From contig JAGZJH010000040.1 of NCBI GenBank assembly GCA_018365815.1, positions 1 to 20,203 of the forward strand: a stretch of DNA of 20,203 nucleotides, given 5' to 3'. This DNA is from Erysipelotrichaceae bacterium (GTDB taxonomy: Bacteria; Bacillota_I; Bacilli_A; Erysipelotrichales; Coprobacillaceae). Numbering within the stretch: position 1 is the stretch's first letter; the number at the start of each line of letters is the position of its first letter. The notes under the pieces were generated by a model. That model was not told where the DNA came from. It made no database searches and was given only the letters and a program-made list of their open reading frames with translations. The translations under genes and the position numbers were made by a program. Positions 15,290 to 20,203 of the stretch are shown here, piece by piece.

Positions 15290-16441
15290 ATGCACAAATT
15301 TGGAATTTCAGTATACCCTGATAAATCACCAATGGAAGAGGTATACACATACATGGAAAAAGCTGCTAAGTTAGGATACAGCAGAATTTTCACATGTTTC
15401 TTATCTATTCCTGAAGATAAGAGAGAAGAATACTTAGTTGAATTTAAAGGTTTTATGACTAAAGCTCATGAATTAGGTTTTGAAGTTGCCGCTGATACTA
15501 ATCCTGAAGTATTCAAGATTATTGGTGCTACACCTGATAACTTAAAACCTTTTGCTGATTTGGGACTGGATATTATTAGAATGGATGGTAACTTTGGTAC
15601 TCAAGGTGATATCCAATTAACTCGTAACCCATATGGTATTAAAATTGAATTTAATGCAAGTATGGATATGGGTGTTGAATTATTAATTAATAGAGGTGGA
15701 AACAAGGATCAAATGGTTATGTGCCATAATTTCTTCCCAGAACGTTATACTGGTTTAGATTTTGATTTATTTATGGAGTATAACCGTTATTGGAAAGAAT
15801 TAAACTTACATACTGCTGCCTTTGTTTCTAGTAATAATGAAAATACTATTGGGCCATGGCAAGTATTCTGTGGTTTACCAACTGTAGAAATCATGAGAGG
15901 TTTACCAATTGATTTACAAGCTCGTTATTTATTAGCAACTGGTGATGTTGATGACATCTTAATTGGTAACTACCCTGCTAGTGATGAAGAACTTGAAGCT
16001 TTAGCAAATGTTAACTTACAAGCTATTGAACTTAAAGTTGATGAAGCTGAAGGAATCAGTGATAATGAAAAAATGATTATGTATGATTATGCACCTCATT
16101 GGGATCGTTATGATCATTCTACATTTATGTTACGTTCTTCTATGCCACGTGTTTGGTTCAAAGCTCAAAAGAGTGTACAAGATGCTTCTATTGCTCCTGG
16201 TATGAAAAAAGATATTACATCTCAATCTATTCCTTATAGAGATCCAGGTAAAAAATTCTTTACTCGTGGAGATGTATTAGTTGTTAATGATAATTTAGCT
16301 CACTATCGTGGAGAATTAGAAATTGTTTTAACTGAAATTCCTAATGATGGTGAACGTAACTTAGTTGCAACTATCAAACCAGAAGAATTAATGTTATTAG
16401 ATTTTGTAGCTCCAGGACACCATTTTAAATTATTAAAATAA
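15290..16441 (+). CDS. mupG: MupG-family (DUF871) 6-phospho-N-acetylmuramidase
   Basis: MupG of Staphylococcus aureus cleaves MurNAc-6-phosphate-GlcNAc in the cytoplasm, recovering sugars from turned-over peptidoglycan. The 383-residue length and N-terminal HKFGISVYPDKSPMEE match the family. Other landmarks are YSRIFTCFLSIPE, DTNPEVF, IRMDGNF, MCHNFFPERYTGL and the C-terminal swivelling domain (about 265-383) with GDVLVVND and PGHHF. It has a strong GGGAGG site and its own promoter and terminator. In staphylococci the gene lies with murQ, murP and murR; none is adjacent here, so the downstream recycling steps must be encoded elsewhere. Its codon choices look more regular than those of the neighbouring mobile-element genes, suggesting good expression and long residence. 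Confidence 0.9.
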   Translation: MHKFGISVYPDKSPMEEVYTYMEKAAKLGYSRIFTCFLSIPEDKREEYLVEFKGFMTKAHELGFEVAADTNPEVFKIIGATPDNLKPFADLGLDIIRMDGNFGTQGDIQLTRNPYGIKIEFNASMDMGVELLINRGGNKDQMVMCHNFFPERYTGLDFDLFMEYNRYWKELNLHTAAFVSSNNENTIGPWQVFCGLPTVEIMRGLPIDLQARYLLATGDVDDILIGNYPASDEELEALANVNLQAIELKVDEAEGISDNEKMIMYDYAPHWDRYDHSTFMLRSSMPRVWFKAQKSVQDASIAPGMKKDITSQSIPYRDPGKKFFTRGDVLVVNDNLAHYRGELEIVLTEIPNDGERNLVATIKPEELMLLDFVAPGHHFKLLK

Positions 16442-16450
16442 TTGACATAA

Positions 16451-16484
16451 GGTATAATCTTTTTTCTAAGGATTATACCTTTTT
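16451..16484 (+). terminator. Terminator of mupG
   Basis: GGTATAATC (16451-16459) pairs perfectly with GATTATACC (16471-16479), an 11-base loop between them, followed by five T residues. It ends the mupG transcript 10 bases after the stop codon. Confidence 0.9.
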
Positions 16485-16541
16485 CTATATATTTTATCTT
16501 AAATCATGTACAATAAAATAAAGAGGAGGTGTTTTCCCATT

Positions 16542-16688
16542 ATGAAAAAATCTAAGATTTATATTATTGCATGTTTAATCATTTTATCTGGTATTATTAT
16601 TTACTTTATATCATATCAAAGCAAAACTTCCGATCAAGAATGTGGTACACCTATTCCATCATGTTATGTACTAAAACATGTTATATAA
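16542..16688 (+). pseudogene. Short membrane-anchored protein, truncated at element junction
   Basis: The frame encodes 48 residues. A Lys-rich start (MKKSK) is followed by about 18 hydrophobic residues (IYIIACLIILSGIIIYFI), a signal peptide or N-terminal anchor. A short outer segment, SDQECGTPIPSCY, follows. A GGAGG site lies 12 bases upstream of the ATG. The frame runs directly into the integrase 3' end and stops there, overlapping it by 8 bases. A secreted or anchored protein of only about 20 exposed residues is unlikely, so I infer that an integrated element replaced the original 3' part of the gene. An intact small peptide cannot be excluded. Confidence 0.5.
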
Positions 16689-17730
16689 TTTTCTTTATTT
16701 GCCCTATCATAATTATATCTTTTTCTTCAAGATTTTTCAATTGATTTACTTTCTCTAAAAAATCTACTATAATATTTGCCAATGTTACGGAATATGAGTT
16801 ATATATACTAGCTTGATTATCAATTTTATCCACGATTTCTCCTTCTTTACTAGAAAACATATGCGAATATCTGTTAAGTGTCTGATTTCTATCTTTATGT
16901 CCCAGACGAGAACAGATAACACATATATCTGCCCCCAACGAAACAAGCAATGAAACGTTGCTATGTCTGAAATCATGTATCCTTATTTTCTTAACACCAG
17001 ATTTATCACAGTACTTATTCTTCCTGTTTTCTATTGTAGAGTCCGCCAATGGTTTTTTTATTCCGAACAAATACTCTTTTTCATCAAAATCAAAATGTCT
17101 TTTCCGTTCTGAATAATACGTTAATAGCACATCTCTTAATTCAGAGTTTAACATTATAGTCCTGCTATGACCATTTTTAGGCCTATTAATTATATAATTT
17201 CCATTTTTATCTTTTCTTCGTTCTAAACTTCTGGAAATAGTAATCAAATTATTTTTAAAATCTATTTGTTTCCATGTCATTGCCCTTGCCTCACCTTTCC
17301 GAGCACCTGTATAGTACAAAAACATAAAAAACCTATAATAAAGTGGATCATCAATTGATTTAGCAAATTTTTTAAATTCTTCAAACTCCCAAAAATCCAT
17401 CTCTTCATACGGTGAATTATCCCTCAACCTAGGAACATGAGTAACAGGATTATTATCGCAGCCATGATAATCACATAAATAAGAAAATATATTATGCAGC
17501 ACTGGTCGAATTTTATTTATGTATTTAATAGACACACCTTTTTCAAACAAATCTTTTTGCCAATTTATGATATCTTCTTTGGTTATTGAAAATATGTCAC
17601 AATCAGCAAAATAAGGCAATATGTAATTATTTATCCTTTCCTCATAGCTAATCATAGTATTATGTCTAACATACATCCTTTTAAAAGATAAATACTCATT
17701 AATAATTTCGTTAAATTTTATTTTATTCAT
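16681..17730 (-). CDS. Phage/ICE-type tyrosine integrase
   Basis: This site-specific recombinase inserts and excises the element. The 349-residue frame has an N-terminal SAM-like core-binding domain (about 5-95). The catalytic domain follows, with Arg144 (TGARKGEARA), Lys185 (NRPKNGHSR), His252-Arg255 (IHDFRHSN), His278 (LGHKD) and nucleophile Tyr288 (LNRYSHMF). A tail of about 45 residues beyond the usual end (NQASIYNSYSV...) is unusual in length and is shared with the relic at 269-469. The ATG at 17730 has AGGAGG in the right place. A longer frame to 17826 lacks a ribosome site and would overlap the regulator gene. All element genes point toward this end, so the element boundary should lie close to 16,660-16,690. 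A terminator at 17746-17771 limits transcription from the regulator. Confidence 0.93.
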   Translation of the reverse strand: MNKIKFNEIINEYLSFKRMYVRHNTMISYEERINNYILPYFADCDIFSITKEDIINWQKDLFEKGVSIKYINKIRPVLHNIFSYLCDYHGCDNNPVTHVPRLRDNSPYEEMDFWEFEEFKKFAKSIDDPLYYRFFMFLYYTGARKGEARAMTWKQIDFKNNLITISRSLERRKDKNGNYIINRPKNGHSRTIMLNSELRDVLLTYYSERKRHFDFDEKEYLFGIKKPLADSTIENRKNKYCDKSGVKKIRIHDFRHSNVSLLVSLGADICVICSRLGHKDRNQTLNRYSHMFSSKEGEIVDKIDNQASIYNSYSVTLANIIVDFLEKVNQLKNLEEKDIIMIGQIKKII

Positions 17731-17745
17731 TACTTTACCTCCTGC

Positions 17746-17771
17746 AAAAAAAGTACTCATTTCCAGAGTAC
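17746..17771 (-). terminator. Terminator between Xre regulator and integrase
   Basis: In minus-strand RNA GTACTC (17766-17771) pairs with GAGTAC (17753-17758) around a 7-base loop, and seven T residues follow (17746-17752). It lies immediately before the integrase ribosome site. The 6-bp stem is short, so leaky termination is likely. Confidence 0.7.
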
Positions 17772-17773
17772 AT

Positions 17774-17998
17774 TCAATTAATTTTTTCATCATTATTTTC
17801 ATATACAACTTCCATGAAATCCTCAATCCTACACCCTAACGCTTTACAGATAAGATCTATATGTTCCAAATTTACTCTCTCTGCAAACTCCCAATACATT
17901 TCATTTATTGTAGCCGGTCGTATTCCTGTTCTACGAGCAAGTTCTGCCTGACTCATTTTTCTCTCACCCAGCAGTTTTGATAAATAGATTTTAATCAC
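17774..17998 (-). CDS. Xre/Cro-family helix-turn-helix regulator
   Basis: This small DNA-binding protein of 74 residues has one helix-turn-helix, MSQAELARRTGIRPATINEM, at about 15-34. It is followed by the family's IDLICKALGCRIEDFMEV. The start is GTG at 17998 with AGGGTG upstream; no ATG is available in frame. It precedes the integrase with a terminator between them. Its own promoter carries an inverted repeat at 18009-18041, suggesting autoregulation. It probably controls integrase expression and element maintenance, which is inferred from position. Confidence 0.88.
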   Translation of the reverse strand: MIKIYLSKLLGERKMSQAELARRTGIRPATINEMYWEFAERVNLEHIDLICKALGCRIEDFMEVVYENNDEKIN

Positions 17999-18008
17999 CC
18001 ATATGCAC

Positions 18009-18041
18009 CCTGGAATAATTCTATCATTATTTTATACCAGG
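18009..18041 (-). promoter_or_regulatory. Promoter with palindromic operator for the Xre gene
   Basis: On the minus strand CCTGGTATAA and TTATTCCAGG form an inverted repeat (9 of 10 bases) separated by 13 bases. The first arm contains TGG-TATAAA, an extended -10-like element. A repressor bound here would cover the promoter. Confidence 0.55.
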
Positions 18042-18052
18042 ATAGAAAAACG

Positions 18053-18080
18053 AAAAAAAATTACGTATTACGTAATTTTT
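18053..18080 (-). terminator. Terminator of the dam methylase gene
   Basis: Arms 18056-18067 and 18069-18080 (AAAAATTACGTA/TACGTAATTTTT) form a perfect 12-base inverted repeat around one central base. On the minus strand a run of eight T residues follows (18053-18060). It starts right at the dam stop codon. Confidence 0.75.
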
Positions 18081-18834
18081 ATTGACATTTATAATTTCTT
18101 ATGATTAATTCTTTATATTTACCATTTTTGTTAGAAAGATTATTATTTCTTTCTATTTCTTCGATATATAAACCTTTATATAATTTCTTAATGTATGAAT
18201 CATTATTATACGATAAAATAAACCTCCCTCTAATTTCCTTTAATATTTTTGCAAGCTTTTCATGATCTTCTACAGTAAATTGTAAATCATAATGCCGTTC
18301 TGCTTTGTAATATGGCGGATCAAGATAAAATAGTGTATCAGCACTGTCATAGCTTTTTATAATTTTTTCATAGCTCTTATTTTCTATAATAACTGCAGAC
18401 AATCTTTTTTGTATTTCTAATAGAATCTCTTTAGTATTATTTATTCCTGTTTTTGCGCCATATCTTCTACGACCCGCACCATATGATACTTTCACCAGAT
18501 ATAAATACATTGCAGCTTTTTGAATATCTGTACCGATATTGTTATCTATCATCGTTTTATAATCTGTGAATATCTCCCTGGATGATAAGATCCAGTCAAG
18601 TTCTTTTTGTACCGCATCAGCATGAAACTTAATACACCTGTATAAATTTATTAAATTACTGTCTATATCATTGAACACTTCAAGTTGTTTTTTACTTTGG
18701 TCTTTATCAAAAAGCACCCATCCTGCTCCGCCAAATACCTCAACATATTTTGCAAAACCATCATTTGGAAAACGTTTTATAATTTCTTTACGTAACAATT
18801 TTTTTCCACCTATCCATGGAATAAACGAATTCAA
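18079..18834 (-). CDS. dam: Dam-class DNA adenine N6-methyltransferase
   Basis: This phage/ICE-type methylase probably marks GATC-like sites with N6-methyladenine. The chosen frame gives 251 residues starting NSFIPWIGGKKLLRKEI, the family's N-terminal AdoMet-binding region. Motif I is VEVFGGAG and motif IV is DPPYY (about 183-187). The order and spacing match Dam/MTaseD12 enzymes. The start is TTG at 18834 with GGAGG 8 bases upstream; an ATG eight codons earlier has that ribosome site inside its own coding sequence. No cognate restriction endonuclease gene is visible in the window, so it is likely an orphan methylase protecting element DNA or modulating its expression. The exact recognition sequence cannot be read off. 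Confidence 0.9.
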   Translation of the reverse strand: MNSFIPWIGGKKLLRKEIIKRFPNDGFAKYVEVFGGAGWVLFDKDQSKKQLEVFNDIDSNLINLYRCIKFHADAVQKELDWILSSREIFTDYKTMIDNNIGTDIQKAAMYLYLVKVSYGAGRRRYGAKTGINNTKEILLEIQKRLSAVIIENKSYEKIIKSYDSADTLFYLDPPYYKAERHYDLQFTVEDHEKLAKILKEIRGRFILSYNNDSYIKKLYKGLYIEEIERNNNLSNKNGKYKELIIRNYKCQ

Positions 18835-18860
18835 ACAAACCACCTCCACCGAACACATAA

Positions 18861-18891
18861 ATTATACATTTAAAATATAATTTAATGTAAA
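18861..18891 (-). promoter_or_regulatory. Candidate dam promoter
   Basis: On the minus strand TATAAT (18861-18866) is preceded at 19 bases by TTTACA (18886-18891). The spacer is longer than ideal but the hexamers are good, and the element lies just upstream of the dam ribosome site. Confidence 0.45.
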
Positions 18892-19197
18892 ATTGTTTTT
18901 TTATAACCATATACGTAACAAAAATCAAATATATTATGGCATCAACTTAATTCCATACAACGTTCTCACCCCTTAACATTTATTATTTTCAGTTAAAATA
19001 AAAAGAGACATTCTCATTCCCTGTCTCTTTACATAATTTTAACTATACTAATTTTAACATATCCTTCATTTCAAAAAGGCACAATTTTTTTTCGAAAAAG
19101 TGAGTATTTTTTGAATATTATTCACCCCATACTACTGCAGCAGCGGAAATATATTAATATGTTTAAAATAAACCTTGGTGCGCTATTTTTAATCATT
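18892..19197. other. Gene-free stretch between dam and ssb relic
   Basis: I see no coding sequence on either strand. The stretch contains the hairpin terminator at 19002-19030. An AT-rich segment follows it, with isolated GC patches near 19134-19145 and no structure I can name. Confidence 0.4.
19002..19030 (-). terminator. Terminator downstream of ssb relic
   Basis: AAAGAGACA and TGTCTCTTT form a 9-bp stem with an 11-base loop. The minus strand continues with TT then ATTTTAA after the stem. It would end transcripts from the ssb side before dam. Confidence 0.65.
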
Positions 19198-19372
19198 AAT
19201 AATACTATCATAAATTATTAGTAGCAAATCATCCTACTATTTCAAAAGTATTTATAGAAATATCAAACTTTTTTCATGATCATGCGATAAATTATTCTCT
19301 TTATAATCAGACTAATAAATGTCTTTTTTGACTGCTCTCCAATTTGCTTTATACATATTGAGTTGAACTATA
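19198..19372 (-). pseudogene. Degenerate duplicate of the ssb 3' end
   Basis: About 175 bases align with the last part of the neighbouring ssb gene and its downstream flank (about 19601-19780). In translation the stretch VKKDIY-stop-SDYKENNLSHDHEKS mirrors SKKDIYQTDYNENSLLRDLEKE of intact SSB. After one frameshift FDISINTFEI mirrors FDNSLNTFEI. In-frame stops and the shift show it is dead, and the oligonucleotide-binding domain is missing. It likely arose by duplication or by recombination with a related element. Confidence 0.8.
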
Positions 19373-19435
19373 TAAAAAGCATAGCATGTCTGTTTTTATA
19401 ATTAAAAGGTGCAATTTTTTTACTATATTTATCAC

Positions 19436-19460
19436 AAAAAGAGGCAAACTGCCTCTTTTT
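19436..19460 (-). terminator. Terminator of ssb
   Basis: AAAAAGAGGCA and TGCCTCTTTTT form a perfect 11-bp stem with a 3-base loop, with A and T runs on both sides, so it can act on either strand. It lies about 160 bases beyond the ssb stop and before the ssb relic. Confidence 0.85.
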
Positions 19461-19620
19461 TATCATTTTATTTTTTTCACTTTCATTTTCTAATATTTTG
19501 ATATAAACATTACTTTTACTAACCAAAATATTGTTGAATTTCACCTATTTCCCTAGCTTTTTTATTACAACATTATATTCAGAAATTACTGTCTTTTAAA
19601 AATAATACTATTATAAATTA

Positions 19621-20076
19621 TCAAAATGGCAAATCATCCTCTGAAATTTCAAAAGTATTTAAAGAATTATCAAATTCTTTTTCAAGGTCACGCAATAAAC
19701 TATTTTCATTATAATCAGTTTGGTAAATATCTTTTTTTGACTGTTCTTCATTTACCACTCTAGTTTCCATAAATTGAACTACGTCGCAAATAACTTCTAC
19801 AGTGTATTTCTTTTGACCTTGAGAATTTTCGTAACTGCGTGTCTGTATTCTTCCTTCAACACCAACTAAACTTCCCTTAGAACAATATCTTTCAACATTT
19901 TCAGCAGACTTACGCCATACAACACAATTAATAAAATCTGCCTGTTGTTGACCATCTCTGCTTGTAAAATTACGATTTACCGCTAAAGTAAAAGAAGTAA
20001 CCGCATCACCTTGAAGTGTTCTTCTAAGTTCAGGATCCCTCGTCATTCGTCCTACCAGGACTGCTCTATTAACCAT
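19621..20076 (-). CDS. ssb: Single-stranded DNA-binding protein
   Basis: This protein coats single-stranded DNA during replication or conjugative transfer of the element. The oligonucleotide-binding fold (about 1-105) shows the classic MVNRAVLVGRMTRDPELR, FTLAVNR, ADFINCVVWRKSAENV and GSLVGVEGRIQTRSYEN. An acidic linker leads to the C-terminal tip SEDDLPF, which recruits partner proteins. The 151-residue length is normal. AAAGGGATAAG precedes the ATG. It follows a partial gene on the same strand at 20107-20203. Because it sits among integrase, Xre and Dam genes it is probably the element's own copy and not the chromosomal ssb, which is usually between rpsF and rpsR. Confidence 0.95.
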   Translation of the reverse strand: MVNRAVLVGRMTRDPELRRTLQGDAVTSFTLAVNRNFTSRDGQQQADFINCVVWRKSAENVERYCSKGSLVGVEGRIQTRSYENSQGQKKYTVEVICDVVQFMETRVVNEEQSKKDIYQTDYNENSLLRDLEKEFDNSLNTFEISEDDLPF

Positions 20077-20106
20077 CTTATCCCTTTCTTATTCTGCACT
20101 ATTCCA

Positions 20107-20203
20107 TCATTTACATACATGACTTATTGCATCATATAAAGCATCTATTTCTTTAGGAGTTAAAACAAATATTCCTTTATTTTTCCAGAGGTTAAATGAA
20201 TAA
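20107..20203 (-). CDS. C-terminal end of an unidentified element gene (partial)
   Basis: The last 31 codons of a leftward gene enter from the right edge and end at TGA 20107-20109, 30 bases before ssb. The visible residues are LWKNKGIFVLTPKEIDALYDAI followed by SHVCK. This is a compact amphipathic tail without a motif I recognise. The spacing suggests cotranscription with ssb. Confidence 0.55.
   Translation of the reverse strand, partial: YSFNLWKNKGIFVLTPKEIDALYDAISHVCK

Noticed and set aside
16640..16700. tRNA-type attachment site at the integrase end
   Set aside because: There is no tRNA-like sequence at the junction; only a short 8-bp direct repeat is present, too short to call an att core.
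17731..17826. N-terminal extension of the integrase
   Set aside because: It overlaps the Xre gene, lacks a ribosome site, and crosses a terminator; AGGAGG is correctly placed for the ATG at 17730.
18671..18880. Open frame of 69 codons on the plus strand
   Set aside because: It is antisense to the start of the dam gene and has no supporting signals.

Overview
The window is AT-rich throughout, uses Shine-Dalgarno-led genes, and combines a beta-glucoside PTS operon, RpiR-type control, TagO and MupG. That points to a low-GC Bacillota. An Erysipelotrichia-like gut bacterium is my best guess, but this is inference and not a search result. No rRNA, tRNA or CRISPR array was seen.

Layout. (1) Bases 1-960 are decayed sequence: an integrase relic with an internal deletion (269-469), a sigma-A-like promoter inside a palindrome (210-249), and a degenerate AraC-type regulator (about 511-957). 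(2) Bases 1002-5427, minus strand, are a textbook beta-glucoside operon. The order is promoter with an embedded cre-like site, RAT/terminator riboswitch-like leader, BglG-family antiterminator, PTS EIIBC, separate EIIA, and GH1 6-phospho-beta-glucosidase. Sugar import relieves antiterminator inhibition so that the operon is read through. (3) Bases 5488-6442 hold gene fragments, including a truncated MobV (Pre/Mob) relaxase; this is the scar of a mobilizable element.

(4) Bases 6578-13441 are the least conventional part, a divergent catabolic locus. Leftward run an orphan CelB-type PTS EIIC, a ChbG/YdjC-like deacetylase, an AtuA (DUF1446) protein, a separate small AtuA C-terminal-like protein, and a 3-hydroxyacyl-CoA-dehydrogenase-family enzyme. 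Rightward run a cytosolic protein of the neutral/alkaline-ceramidase N-terminal family and an RpiR/MurR regulator. The gene content suggests PTS uptake of an acylated or amidated sugar, amide or ester removal by two metallohydrolases, then oxidation by an NAD-dependent dehydrogenase. I do not know this as a described pathway and the substrate is unknown.

(5) Bases 13500-16484 are cell-envelope genes: a TagO-family transferase fused to an extra membrane segment and extracytoplasmic domain (minus strand), and divergent MupG, a 6-phospho-N-acetylmuramidase. (6) From about 16680 to the right edge lies the end of an integrated element. It holds a tyrosine integrase, an Xre regulator with a palindromic operator, a Dam-class adenine methylase, ssb and a partial gene, all leftward. 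A degenerate duplicate of the ssb 3' end lies between ssb and dam. The element abuts a short membrane-anchor gene that it appears to have cut.

The integrase relic at the left end of the window shares the C-terminal tail of the integrase in the right element, so relatives of that element have visited this chromosome region more than once.
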